Source: Bacteroidaceae bacterium (lineage in GTDB: Bacteria > Bacteroidota > Bacteroidia > Bacteroidales > Bacteroidaceae). From it: a stretch of 64,000 nt of DNA. The notes beneath the pieces are model-generated. The model ran no database searches and was not told the DNA's origin. It saw only the letters and a program-made list of their open reading frames with translations. The position numbers and the translations under genes are program-made. The number at the start of each line of letters is the position of its first letter. Position 1 is the first letter of the stretch. The DNA is taken from assembly GCA_017556045.1 (NCBI GenBank), contig JAFZFF010000053.1, positions 1 through 64,000 on the forward strand, written 5' to 3'. This document shows, piece after piece, positions 27,568-36,671 of this stretch.

Positions 27568-28230
27568 TCACTCCGCTATTCTTAGGAAACGAGCGGGATT
27601 ACCTGCCCAAATTTCCTCATTAGCCACATTCTTTGTCAAAACTGCCCCCATGCCAACAGTTGCATAATCTCCAATAGTCAAATGTTCACGAATAGTAGCA
27701 TTCAAGCCCACATGAACACCCTTACCAATATTTAGAAAAGAGCCCACACAAGCATGACTAGAGATATGACAATAATCTCCAATGATATCATCATGTCCGA
27801 TATTAGCAGAGTTGAGCACCAAACAGCACTTCCCTAATTTCGTATTAGACGACATCGTTACCAAAGGCATGATAACACACCCCGGAGATAATTTTACATT
27901 GGGAGCTACATAGGCTGTAGGATGCACAAATGTAGCAAGCCTATCTTCGGGTATATTGAGATCCTCAATCATTTGAATGCGTTGTTTATTCCCATCAATG
28001 CGAAGTATTGCATTAATGAAATAATAGCCTTCATCCAAGAATTTCTTAAAATCCTTTTTAATGCTTCCAACCACCTCAAATGAATCTATGATGGTTCCTA
28101 CAGGATTTCCATCATTTAGCAATCCATAGCAGACATACTCGTTATATCCTCTGTTATTAGCATCCAACATTGCATTTGCAATAATTGTACCATTGCCTTC
28201 ACCACCTAATATTAAAACCTTCTTGCTCAT
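27568..28230 (-). CDS. NeuD/PglD-like sugar O/N-acetyltransferase
   Basis: 220 residues. A Rossmann-like N-terminus (KKVLILGGEGNGTIIANAML) carries the nucleotide-sugar-binding part and the C-terminus is a left-handed hexapeptide helix (SANIGHDDIIGDYCHISSHACVG, with the catalytic-type histidine, and VGMGAVLTKNV). PglD/NeuD/VioB relatives acetylate the 4-amino group of UDP-amino-trideoxy sugars or hydroxyls of sialic acid. With the CapD/WbpM dehydratase, DegT aminotransferase and PglC-like transferase of this locus it completes a bacillosamine-type route (inference). Its ATG overlaps the stop of the ATP-grasp gene by 4 nt. Confidence 0.88.
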   Translation of the reverse strand: MSKKVLILGGEGNGTIIANAMLDANNRGYNEYVCYGLLNDGNPVGTIIDSFEVVGSIKKDFKKFLDEGYYFINAILRIDGNKQRIQMIEDLNIPEDRLATFVHPTAYVAPNVKLSPGCVIMPLVTMSSNTKLGKCCLVLNSANIGHDDIIGDYCHISSHACVGSFLNIGKGVHVGLNATIREHLTIGDYATVGMGAVLTKNVANEEIWAGNPARFLRIAE

Positions 28231-29405
28231 ACGGTCAATCGAATCAAATTCTTTGCCTTTTCACACACACCAATTGCCTCAGTCGCACTATCACATTGTG
28301 CAATAACGAAACCGCAACGATCAAGACTGCTATGGATTTCAGTCACTTCATCACCTACATTCTTGGTAAAAGCAATTTCCTGTACCCCCTCAACAGCCTT
28401 TGCCTCTTCTACACCCTCAATAGCAGAAACTATTCCACATGGAGCATCAAAGAAACGGATAGCACTACCCTTCTGCAAAGTTGGGGTAATATCAGGAGTC
28501 AATCCCAACGACACATCAATAGTCGCCTTTATCATATCAACACCCGTCGATAATGGCACAAGATGTGTAGTGATACAATCCCCCCCCATACGAGCACCCA
28601 ACTCCACCATCTTAGGACCAGTAGGAGTCAACTTAATTTCCACATGTGAAGGGCCACAATTGATACCAACGCTTTTCACCGCACGGCATGCCAAGTCCTT
28701 AATCTTCTCCACATCTTCTGTGGGAAGCATCGATGGTTGGTTATGCCCCATCTCCACGAAATAAGGAGCGCCTGTAGTCAATTTGTCGGTAACCTGTAAC
28801 ACATGCGGCTCACCATCGACTACCATCACCTCTACACTCACCTCCGGGCCAGTCATATACTCTTCAAGTATCACCAATCCGCCACGTGACTGAGATACAC
28901 TATATTGATAAGCCTCAATCAGTTGATCAGCAGAGTTCACCAACATCACACCACGGCTACCCGCATTGTCAGTAGGCTTTAATATACATGGATAGGTCAA
29001 GTGTGGTAACAACGCATTGAGCACCGTCACATTATCTATTATATAGAACCAAGGAGACTCTACATCATGTGCCTTGAAAGCCTTTATCATCTCGCCTTTA
29101 TCGGTCGATTTGATTGCTGTATCCATAGATATACCAGGTAATCCAAGACGTGATGTAGCGGCAGCAATTGAGCGCATGGGCATATCCGTTGCCAAGGTCA
29201 TGATACCATCAGGCTTAAACTCTTCGGCGACCTTGCATATTGCTTCAATATCTATAGTACTAGCATTATAAAACTCATCAGCGTAGGGTATACCCACAGC
29301 ATTCGGATTAAAATCAGCCACTGCCACGTAGTGTCCCATTTCTTTGGCTTTCTTAATAGCGGGCAGCTGGAGTATCGATGCTCCTATTATCAATAACCTC
29401 TTCAT
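28227..29405 (-). CDS. ATP-grasp carboxylate-amine ligase
   Basis: 392 residues from the ATG at 29403-29405 (MKRLLIIGASILQLPAIKKA); 15 upstream in-frame codons run into the sugar-transferase gene and are less likely to be used. LKPTDNAGSRGVMLV is the ATP-binding loop, EEYMTGPEVSVEVMVVDG and MVELGARMGGDCI hold the metal ligands. Such ligases join a carboxylic acid to an amine. Tightly coupled with a sugar acetyltransferase and the initiating transferase, it may attach an amino acid to an amino sugar (inference). Confidence 0.85.
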   Translation of the reverse strand: MKRLLIIGASILQLPAIKKAKEMGHYVAVADFNPNAVGIPYADEFYNASTIDIEAICKVAEEFKPDGIMTLATDMPMRSIAAATSRLGLPGISMDTAIKSTDKGEMIKAFKAHDVESPWFYIIDNVTVLNALLPHLTYPCILKPTDNAGSRGVMLVNSADQLIEAYQYSVSQSRGGLVILEEYMTGPEVSVEVMVVDGEPHVLQVTDKLTTGAPYFVEMGHNQPSMLPTEDVEKIKDLACRAVKSVGINCGPSHVEIKLTPTGPKMVELGARMGGDCITTHLVPLSTGVDMIKATIDVSLGLTPDITPTLQKGSAIRFFDAPCGIVSAIEGVEEAKAVEGVQEIAFTKNVGDEVTEIHSSLDRCGFVIAQCDSATEAIGVCEKAKNLIRLTV

Positions 29406-29406
29406 A

Positions 29407-30018
29407 TTATTTCTTATAACTTTGTGCTGTATTGATATTCTTTCTGGCAATTACTGAATAGAATGTTTGGAATATAATCTTTATATCCATCCAAAAACTT
29501 ACATTCTCTGCATAGTAACCATCCCACTTGAATTTTTCTTCGCTTGTAATTGAATTACGGAAATAGGCCTGCGCATATCCTGTAACACCAGGCTTTACCA
29601 TGAAGCTTTTCTTCATATATTCGGGCAACCCATTAGCATATTTCTCTGGCACGTACAACTTGGGACGTGGACCAATAAAGCTAATATCTCCCTTCAAAAC
29701 ATTCAAGAACTGTGGGAACTCATCCAGCGATGTCTTACGCATAAAACGGCCGATGGGTGTCACGCGTGGGTCATTGTCTGAGTTGAATGTGCTCCCATCA
29801 GGATTCTTCAGGTCAGGCGAATTCACATACATCGAGCGCAGCTTAAACATCTTAAAGGGCTTATAGTCCTTTCCTGCACGCTGGGCATTGTAAAACACTG
29901 GTCCACGGTCTGTAAAGTATATTATCGGAGCAAATATGATAATTACCAACAACACGAATGGCAACGCAACCAGTCCGATACATATATCAATCAGTCTCTT
30001 AAAGAAATGTTTATACAT
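29407..30018 (-). CDS. Initiating sugar phosphotransferase, PglC/WcaJ-like
   Basis: 203 residues from the ATG at 30016-30018 (MYKHFFKRLIDICIGLVALP); a longer start 63 nt upstream exists but reads non-typical residues. One membrane-embedded helix (about 10-32) is followed by the catalytic core: PVFYNAQRAGKDYKPFKMFKLRSM, TSLDEFPQFLNVLKGDISFIGPRP and KPGVTGYAQ. It moves a phospho-sugar from a UDP-sugar to undecaprenyl phosphate at the inner membrane, beginning each repeat unit. The short PglC-like form fits a di-amino-sugar substrate. Confidence 0.93.
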   Translation of the reverse strand: MYKHFFKRLIDICIGLVALPFVLLVIIIFAPIIYFTDRGPVFYNAQRAGKDYKPFKMFKLRSMYVNSPDLKNPDGSTFNSDNDPRVTPIGRFMRKTSLDEFPQFLNVLKGDISFIGPRPKLYVPEKYANGLPEYMKKSFMVKPGVTGYAQAYFRNSITSEEKFKWDGYYAENVSFWMDIKIIFQTFYSVIARKNINTAQSYKK

Positions 30019-30064
30019 AGTTTTAATATTTAAGACGTTAACCTTAACGTTAAATTTATTTGCT

Positions 30065-30571
30065 GAACACGAATTGCACAAATAACACGAAATAGATTAT
30101 TGTGCAAAGAATAGATTCGTCAGATTCGAGAGATTCGTGTTCGTCATATTATCTTATAATACTTTACGCTCCCACTCCAAACCATCAGAATTGCCAAAGT
30201 TTATCAGTATTCCTAACTTACTTTTGGTTGCTCGGATGTAATTGTATAATTGAGCGCGATGCGAATCCACTAAAGCAGACACAGCTTTCAGTTCCACAAT
30301 AATGCATCCATAACACACAAAGTCTGCTTTATACTTTTGTTCAAGAGGTTCTCCTTTGTAACAAATCGTAAGTTCCTTCTCACGTTCATAAGGAATCCCC
30401 CGAGAAAGAAATTCTCTTTCAAGAGCTTCTTGATATACTGCTTCAAGAAAACCATGCCCAAACTGGTTGAATACCTCCATTGCAGCACCAATAATCTTAT
30501 AGCTTTCTCCTTTATATATAATCATACACTATAAAAATGATTCATTCGTGCTATTCGTGTAATTCGTGTTC
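30065..30571. mobile_element. Inverted-repeat-bracketed GxxExxY cassette
   Basis: GAACACGAATTGCACAAATA and the next 8 nt at 30065-30092 match, with 24 of 28 positions, the reverse complement of 30544-30571. The GxxExxY gene fills the space between them. Each arm is made of CACGAAT-like 9-mers. This looks like a small non-autonomous cassette of about 507 bp placed between the DegT aminotransferase and sugar-transferase genes. There is no transposase. Confidence 0.6.
30154..30525 (-). CDS. GxxExxY protein (PD-(D/E)XK-like nuclease superfamily)
   Basis: 123 residues, the usual size. GHGFLEAVYQEAL gives the name motif G-x-x-E-x-x-Y, and KADFVCYGCIIVELKAV has the D...ExK pattern of PD-(D/E)XK nucleases. 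The function of the family is not known. It has no link to polysaccharide making and is bracketed by inverted repeats, so it looks like a passenger of a small mobile cassette (inference). Confidence 0.88.
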   Translation of the reverse strand: MIIYKGESYKIIGAAMEVFNQFGHGFLEAVYQEALEREFLSRGIPYEREKELTICYKGEPLEQKYKADFVCYGCIIVELKAVSALVDSHRAQLYNYIRATKSKLGILINFGNSDGLEWERKVL

Positions 30572-30585
30572 AAAATTTCAAATAA

Positions 30586-31782
30586 CTATTTGCTTATTAT
30601 CTCCACAAAGTTCTCAATCACATAGTCTACCTGTTCGTCTGTCATGCAAGTGTTGAGCGGCAATGACACCTCGTTGCGATAGTGATCGTATGCATTGGGA
30701 TAATCCGCAATATCAAAACCAAGGTTTCTATAAGCTGTCATCATGGGCAGCGGCTTATAGTGTACATTACAAGCAATCTCACGACGCGCCATCTCCGTGA
30801 TAACCTCATTACGATACTCCACATCCTTGCCCAGTAGACGTACGAAATAGAGGTGGCCACTCGAAGCATGGTCGTCACCGTAGTGATCCAGCACCTCCAC
30901 GTTCAGGTCCTTCAGCGCAGCATCGAAGCGCTCGATGATCTCTCTGCGGCGAACCAGCATCTGCGGATAGCGTTCAAACTGCTTCAAGCCAATAGCCGCC
31001 ATGATGTCTGTCATGTTGCACTTGAAGGCAGGCGACACGATGTCGTACTCCCAAGCACCGAGCTGAGTCTTCGCCAAGGCATCCTTATTCTGTCCGTGCA
31101 GTGAGAGCAATTGGAACTGTTTGTATATCCATTCATTGTCAATACCCTCAATATTGCGCCATGTCACCGCACCACCCTCAGCAGTCGTAAGGTTCTTCAC
31201 AGCATGGAATGAGAAGCTGGTGAAGTCAGCAATCTCACCACACATCAGCCCCTTGCGCTGTGCGCCAAAGGCATGAGCCGCATCGGCCATCACCATTACG
31301 CGACCGATGGCACGCTGTAGGTCGTTGGCCGGACGGAATAGATGCTTTTTGCTCTCTACGGCAGCAAACACCTTGTCGTAGTCACATACGATACCTGCCA
31401 AATCTACAGGTATGATAACCTTGGTGCGCTCAGTGATAGCATCGGCCAACTTCGTGTAGTCCATCTCGAAAGAGTCGGGCGCGGTATCCACCATTACCAC
31501 CTTGGCACCCACGTGACAAGTCACACTTGCCGTAGCAGTATAGGTATAAGCGCAAGTGATTACCTCATCACCAGGCCCAACCTCAAGGAGACGGAGCACC
31601 AACTCCATACATGCCGTAGCCGAGTTGAGACACACCGCCTTCTCGGTATGACAATAAGCTGCTATCAGCTTTTCAAACTCTTTGGTACGAGGACCTGTGG
31701 TAATCCATCCAGAACGGATAGCTTCACACACCTCACTAACCTCCAACTCACTCATATCGGGGGGAGAAAATGGAACTTTCAT
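30586..31782 (-). CDS. DegT/DnrJ/EryC1 sugar aminotransferase
   Basis: 398 residues. ITTGPRTKEFEKLIAAYC and EVITCAYTYTATASVTCHVG are N-terminal family motifs, and SFSFHAVKNLTTAEGGAVT contains the PLP-binding lysine. It would transfer an amino group from glutamate to a 4-keto sugar nucleotide, matching PglE/WbpE-type enzymes. The keto-sugar donor is probably made by the CapD/WbpM-type dehydratase of the same locus. In the locus the next biosynthetic gene is the initiating transferase, beyond the GxxExxY cassette. Confidence 0.93.
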   Translation of the reverse strand: MKVPFSPPDMSELEVSEVCEAIRSGWITTGPRTKEFEKLIAAYCHTEKAVCLNSATACMELVLRLLEVGPGDEVITCAYTYTATASVTCHVGAKVVMVDTAPDSFEMDYTKLADAITERTKVIIPVDLAGIVCDYDKVFAAVESKKHLFRPANDLQRAIGRVMVMADAAHAFGAQRKGLMCGEIADFTSFSFHAVKNLTTAEGGAVTWRNIEGIDNEWIYKQFQLLSLHGQNKDALAKTQLGAWEYDIVSPAFKCNMTDIMAAIGLKQFERYPQMLVRRREIIERFDAALKDLNVEVLDHYGDDHASSGHLYFVRLLGKDVEYRNEVITEMARREIACNVHYKPLPMMTAYRNLGFDIADYPNAYDHYRNEVSLPLNTCMTDEQVDYVIENFVEIISK

Positions 31783-31799
31783 AATGATTTAATTAATTA

Positions 31800-32150
31800 G
31801 GGACAGTCATTTAAGAGAGGTTCTATAAAAACGATTTATCATTAACGAGCAGCTAGAACCTCATTAAGCCTGCTGATAATGTAATTTGTTTGTATAAATT
31901 TAGTGTAACCTTTTCGAGCAGCTCACATAAACCTCAACATTTTTTAGCGAAGTTTCACGCGCCCAACAGATTATCACCTATTTAACTAAACACACAACCT
32001 ACCAGAAGTGACATCTGAAAATTTGGAGTCCAATGATTCCAAACACATACTCCACACGCCAACGTATCCTAAACTTCTCTCAATTGTTTCGCTTTTGTCC
32101 ATCGGTCAATGGATGCCCTTGGAAAGCCTTTTCGCAGATTAAGACAGTCA
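31800..32150 (-). pseudogene. IS5-type transposase 3' remnant
   Basis: The 457-bp gap between a glycosyltransferase and the DegT gene holds a decayed transposase end. The minus strand at 32136-32030 reads CEKAFQGHPLTDGQKRNN, a stop, then EKFRIRWRVEYVFG, which matches the C-terminal HPLT...NRxxSKxRxRVEHVFG signature of IS5-family DDE transposases. Stops and frame changes follow. A GACAGTCATTT motif occurs at 31802 and again near 32142, possibly relics of element ends. Nothing functional is seen in the rest of the gap. Confidence 0.65.
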
Positions 32151-32239
32151 TTTTTATAGAAAAGGCCTTCACTGTACCCATAAAACCAGCGTCAAAATAT
32201 ATTTTTAACCAAAGACAGAATTAAACTGCAAGAGTTTTG

Positions 32240-33352
32240 TCATTTAATCCCATTCCAAACCTCACACATCCTATTCCAAACTACTGGCATAGAATACATC
32301 TCTCTAACTCTCAATGCAGCGCTTATTCCACATGATTTTGCATAATTCAAATCTGCCAACATGCGCAAAATAGCATTACGTAGCCCTTTCACATCTCGCG
32401 GAGCAACACAGATTCCACAATAATCCCCATTCTTACAGTCCAACATTTCAGGGATAGCGCCGACATTAGTTGTCACAATGGGGCATCCACATGCCATACT
32501 TTCTAAGATTACATTTGGAAAGCCCTCTGTATATGTAGGCAAAGCAAATACGGCACAAGTGCACATCTCCTTGATGACATCCTCTGCAGACAGATTTCCT
32601 GCAAATTCCACCCAATCATCCGCATTATATTCACTTGCAAAAGATTGAAGTTCATTTACTATCGCACTGCATCCCATACCCAAAATCCGTAATTTTATAT
32701 TGGGAATCTCGCCACATGCCTCAATTAACTCATATATTCCCTTAGTCTTAACAATGTGCCCCACAAATAACACAACATTCTCAGAGCGAGAAAGTGTTGA
32801 ATACTGACAGACTAATTTCTCGGTCACAGAAGATAAAGGATTAGGGAGATATTCCACATTATATATTTCTTGCTGCAACAAAGCTTCATAGGATAACTGG
32901 TCTATTACTATGAGCCGAGTAGCATATCTTGCCACAATCTTTAATATTGTCCACTCCCATCCATTCTTCACAATAACTTCAGGAATTCTTCCAAAATGAA
33001 AATGAATAATAGATGGGATATTCATTTTACACAATATCCTCACACACAGATAATCCTTGAATAAACTCAACGAAGCGCTTGATGCTATATGGACTACATC
33101 GTAATGCTTTTTCTTAATTTTCTTTTTTAACTCATTAATGATTCGCAAATATTCCGAGGCTCCACTATAAACTCTCTTAAAAAAAGAATTGCCTCCACCC
33201 ACATAAAATTTCCGGTCCATAGGCAGAATTTCAAGGTAAACGTCATCAGCCCCACACTTTTTATAATATTCAAAAATATGTGAAGAACACCTTGCAATAC
33301 CACTACCTGTTGATAAATCAAAAGGAGTACAGTATAATATCCGTTTTTGCAT
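32240..33352 (-). CDS. Glycosyltransferase family 4
   Basis: 370 residues with a GT-B fold. The N-terminus (RILYCTPFDLSTGSGIARCS) is the acceptor side; the C-terminal half has VVLFVGHIVKTKGIYELIEA and PTYTEGFPNVILESMACGCP, the donor-binding ExxxxxxxE motif of GT4. It adds one sugar of the repeat unit in the cytoplasm; donor unknown. AT-rich codon use like its neighbours. It starts 3 bp after the acetyltransferase gene. Confidence 0.9.
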   Translation of the reverse strand: MQKRILYCTPFDLSTGSGIARCSSHIFEYYKKCGADDVYLEILPMDRKFYVGGGNSFFKRVYSGASEYLRIINELKKKIKKKHYDVVHIASSASLSLFKDYLCVRILCKMNIPSIIHFHFGRIPEVIVKNGWEWTILKIVARYATRLIVIDQLSYEALLQQEIYNVEYLPNPLSSVTEKLVCQYSTLSRSENVVLFVGHIVKTKGIYELIEACGEIPNIKLRILGMGCSAIVNELQSFASEYNADDWVEFAGNLSAEDVIKEMCTCAVFALPTYTEGFPNVILESMACGCPIVTTNVGAIPEMLDCKNGDYCGICVAPRDVKGLRNAILRMLADLNYAKSCGISAALRVREMYSMPVVWNRMCEVWNGIK

Positions 33353-33355
33353 ATA

Positions 33356-33964
33356 TTATCTCACTAATGATTGATGGATTTGCTCAAGATATTCCCTAGA
33401 CAGCCTTTGCTCTAGTGGATATAACTTCTGCTCATGCTCTAGTATTTGTTGCACACTCCAGTACATCTTAATTACTCTCGCTGGTACACCACCTGCAATA
33501 CAGTATGGCGGAATATCCCGATTGCATACTGCTTGTGCTGCAATTGTACACCCACGCCCAATAGTAACACCCGACAAAATAGTTACATTACTACCAATCC
33601 AAACATCTTCTTCTATGGTTACATTGCTATCGTATCCTTTGGGCTTATCGGCATCTGTTATATCAGACACATATTTTCCTATAATTCTTGCGTGGTTACC
33701 AGAATGGATGGTAAGCCCCTCAGCTACGGCCGTATGACCCTTAAAAACAACCTTTGCATTGGGAGTAGAAATAAAACTATTCGGTCCAATCCCCACATTA
33801 TCATAAATAAAAATATTTTCCAGATGCATTGTATAGGGTGGAGTAATCCTCACATTTTCCCCCAAATATCCAAACTTAGAAGGACAAGCAGAGAAATAAC
33901 TTGTCCATAGTCTCCATAATCCCCTTACGAAATGATTGCCCTTAATATTTTGAATCAATGACAT
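33356..33964 (-). CDS. Hexapeptide O-acetyltransferase, maltose/WcaF type
   Basis: 202 residues. The hexapeptide coil (VRITPPYTMHLENIFIYDNV, VTIEEDVWIGSNVTILSGVT, IGRGCTIAAQAVCNRDIPPY) is typical of the LacA/NodL/WcaF group, with the catalytic-type histidine in TIHSGNHARI. It probably O-acetylates a sugar of the repeat unit. It is packed between two glycosyltransferase genes (3 and 7 bp gaps). Confidence 0.88.
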   Translation of the reverse strand: MSLIQNIKGNHFVRGLWRLWTSYFSACPSKFGYLGENVRITPPYTMHLENIFIYDNVGIGPNSFISTPNAKVVFKGHTAVAEGLTIHSGNHARIIGKYVSDITDADKPKGYDSNVTIEEDVWIGSNVTILSGVTIGRGCTIAAQAVCNRDIPPYCIAGGVPARVIKMYWSVQQILEHEQKLYPLEQRLSREYLEQIHQSLVR

Positions 33965-33971
33965 AGTATAA

Positions 33972-35066
33972 TTAATTTACAAATTCATGATTATTTGCGA
34001 ATAAATCAATATATTTGTTTGCCGTTATGTTAATAGAGTATTTTTGCTCGAAAGTATTAACTGCGTTCTTTGACAGTTCCTCTTTTTGGGTTGATTCCAG
34101 TTTCACAAAGCGTTTAAACACCTGATAATATGCATCCACGGAAGTACCTTCAGCCAAAAGTCCATTTACCTCATCTTCAATCATATTAACACATCCTCCA
34201 ACTGGCGTTGTAATAGGTATACAACCAACTGAAAAAGCTTCAATTATAGAAATAGGCATACCTTCCCACAATGAAGCTAAACAGAAAGCATCACAAATAC
34301 TCATAAAGGCTCTTGGATTTCTTTGCTCACCAAGATAAATGATGTTATCAAAGAAATAAGGTTTCAATAGATTAAAAATTTGCTCATTCGCATTCCGACC
34401 AATCAATAGTAAACGCGCACGAACACCATCATCCAAAAGTCTTTTAAATGCTTTAAGCAATGTCATTTGATTCTTAACAGGCTGTATACTTGCAACATGA
34501 ACAAACAAAAAGTCTACATCCTTTCTTAATTCATGTTGTGAATCAATCCTTTCTGGTTGATATTCAGAACAACCATTAGGAATTAAATTGCCAGTTCTTC
34601 CATAAAACAAATCAAAACTCTTCTCAGACTCTTCTGAGATTGTAATTGGGGTTACCAAATTCATCTTAAATAAGAATTTTCTAATAATCTTATGTATTCC
34701 CCCACCAGCTTCCAACTTGGCATCACTATGTATCGTCGCGTAATAGTCACACTTCCGATATAATAAGACGACAAGAATTAAATAAGTAATTGAGCCAATA
34801 TGCGCATGTACGACGTCAGGCTTTTCTTTTTTAACATATCTATACAAGCGATACAAACATTTTATATCAAACCCCATCTTCTTTCCTAACGACTGTTTAT
34901 TAACCTTTTTGCTAATAAAACTATAAAAAAAATCATCTGAACTTAGTTCAAATAAAGTGACCAAGGAACATTCATTGCCTCTTTCGGAAAGTTCATTTAT
35001 TAAATCCACCACAAATTTTTCGGCCCCGCCTGAATGGAGATTGGGTATTATTTCTACTATCTTCAT
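33972..35066 (-). CDS. Glycosyltransferase family 4
   Basis: 364 residues. N-terminal IIPNLHSGGAEKFVVDLINELSERG is the GT4 glycine-rich acceptor loop; the donor motif is SLWEGMPISIIEAFSVGCIP near residue 265-285, with FVHVASIQPVKNQMTLLKAF before it. A cytoplasmic transferase for one linkage of the repeat; specificity cannot be read. It lies downstream of the wzy-like gene by about 120 bp. Confidence 0.9.
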   Translation of the reverse strand: MKIVEIIPNLHSGGAEKFVVDLINELSERGNECSLVTLFELSSDDFFYSFISKKVNKQSLGKKMGFDIKCLYRLYRYVKKEKPDVVHAHIGSITYLILVVLLYRKCDYYATIHSDAKLEAGGGIHKIIRKFLFKMNLVTPITISEESEKSFDLFYGRTGNLIPNGCSEYQPERIDSQHELRKDVDFLFVHVASIQPVKNQMTLLKAFKRLLDDGVRARLLLIGRNANEQIFNLLKPYFFDNIIYLGEQRNPRAFMSICDAFCLASLWEGMPISIIEAFSVGCIPITTPVGGCVNMIEDEVNGLLAEGTSVDAYYQVFKRFVKLESTQKEELSKNAVNTFEQKYSINITANKYIDLFANNHEFVN

Positions 35067-35187
35067 CTTCTACAACTATTTTGTTTTATCATAACACACT
35101 AAACACTTCCTCTCTTTTTACAAACAACAAGAGAAACATTTTACATTGCTGTATTAAAGAAAGACATGTAAAGCGGATTTTCCGATA

Positions 35188-36381
35188 TTACATATTCTCA
35201 TTTAATTTTATCAATTGACCTTTTTTACTTAATTCATAGGCTTTGTATAATATTATTGCTATTAAGAATATCCAACGTCGGTATTGCGTTTCCAATGTAA
35301 ACATTGCTATCAAGATGGGTATTAAATAAGCAAAACAGTAGTTACTAGAGATATTTCTTGAGAGTTTAGAACAATAGGTTACTAAACTAGCCAAGATTAC
35401 ACCTAAGAAAATAAATCCCACCATACCACCTGTAAAAAGATAACTCAAGTACGTATTATGTGTTGCTACTGACCAAGAGTAATAACGTTCCATCATTTTT
35501 GTAAAATTTTGATAACCTACACCCAGAAAGATATTCTCATTCAGGAATGCTTGATACCCTTTCCGCCAAATCGTTCCTCGACTTGTGAAATCCCCTGACT
35601 CTATAGAATCTTTGGTTTCTAGTAAACGTTCTATTGAAGACACAGGAATCAAGCTTATTACGAATGGCAGTAATATGAGCAACACTCCCAGCGCTATTAA
35701 TCCATACCTTTTATTATTGTATGCAAAACAACAAAAAATTAAAATTGTTGTAACAAAACCTGTTCTAGATCCCGTCAATAAAATTGCATACGTTAAAAAT
35801 ATAAGAATTAATACTGCAGTAAGTTTTAGAAACTTTTTTTCGAACGAACTGATTGCATGAAACAAAATAGCAATACCCATGTTTAGCATAAAAGAAAGTT
35901 CATTTTGGTCCTGACCTAATGCGGTGACTCTTTCTTGATCCGCATAAAGTGCATTTGCCAATATTTCTTCTTTTGCGAAATGACAATTAAGCGCTAATAC
36001 AATACAGCCTATTACGAATGAAAATAGAATATTTCTAATATCTTCTTTACTCTTAATACTCTCAGATATGGTCACCATTAAAAACAAAGATGGGAAATAA
36101 AATCCAAGCAGATTCTCAAATGCAATATAAAAATCAAATGCCCAAAAGCAAGATAATAGCCAATATACTCCCAAAGCAATAAACATTTTTATTACTGGAT
36201 TCAACCTAAATTTTGAAGACGTAAACAAAAATAATGCAAATTGAGCCAATATTACCATTTTGACAATTGAAAGAGACGAACTATCTTCCGAAACACCAAT
36301 TGATTCCAATGGCGTTGTAAAAAAAATCAGACATGTTAATAACTTAAGCCAAGTCAGATTATATCTTTTTAATATTCTCAT
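35188..36381 (-). CDS. wzy: O-antigen polymerase/ligase-like membrane protein (Wzy)
   Basis: 397 residues, about ten to twelve predicted membrane helices. The large extracytoplasmic loop (about 255-310, RGTIWRKGYQAFLNENIFLG, then GYQNF and ATHNTYLSYLFTGG) has the R...H pattern of the O-antigen ligase/polymerase superfamily (Wzy_C). With wzx and wzz in the locus it should polymerise repeat units in the periplasm. Strongly AT-rich, as is usual for this gene. Confidence 0.85.
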   Translation of the reverse strand: MRILKRYNLTWLKLLTCLIFFTTPLESIGVSEDSSSLSIVKMVILAQFALFLFTSSKFRLNPVIKMFIALGVYWLLSCFWAFDFYIAFENLLGFYFPSLFLMVTISESIKSKEDIRNILFSFVIGCIVLALNCHFAKEEILANALYADQERVTALGQDQNELSFMLNMGIAILFHAISSFEKKFLKLTAVLILIFLTYAILLTGSRTGFVTTILIFCCFAYNNKRYGLIALGVLLILLPFVISLIPVSSIERLLETKDSIESGDFTSRGTIWRKGYQAFLNENIFLGVGYQNFTKMMERYYSWSVATHNTYLSYLFTGGMVGFIFLGVILASLVTYCSKLSRNISSNYCFAYLIPILIAMFTLETQYRRWIFLIAIILYKAYELSKKGQLIKLNENM

Positions 36382-36671
36382 AATAAATAAAAGTGTTTGT
36401 AGCCCGTTTACAATATTATTTATAATACGACTTCAATTACAGTTTTCATCAATCCTATATAAAGCGCATTTAGTTTACTATCTAATTCACTTTACTAAGC
36501 AATTTGTATAATCCATTCCTATCATCAACAATATTGCTGCACAAATAACAGTACATACATAAGATAGGAACCTCCAAAGAAATGCTCCAAACAAGTAAAA
36601 ATATAATATTTTTGCCTTCTTAATAATCAATAGGATTCTTTACTTTAGTACATTAACATTTTAGAGATTTA

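Noticed and set aside
29406..29450. Longer start of the ATP-grasp gene (15 extra codons)
   Set aside because: The extra residues lie inside the sugar-transferase gene; MKRLLIIGAS is the normal start of this fold.
32033..32224. Plus-strand frame of 63 codons
   Set aside because: The opposite strand shows the IS5-type transposase end; this frame has no ribosome site or family signal.
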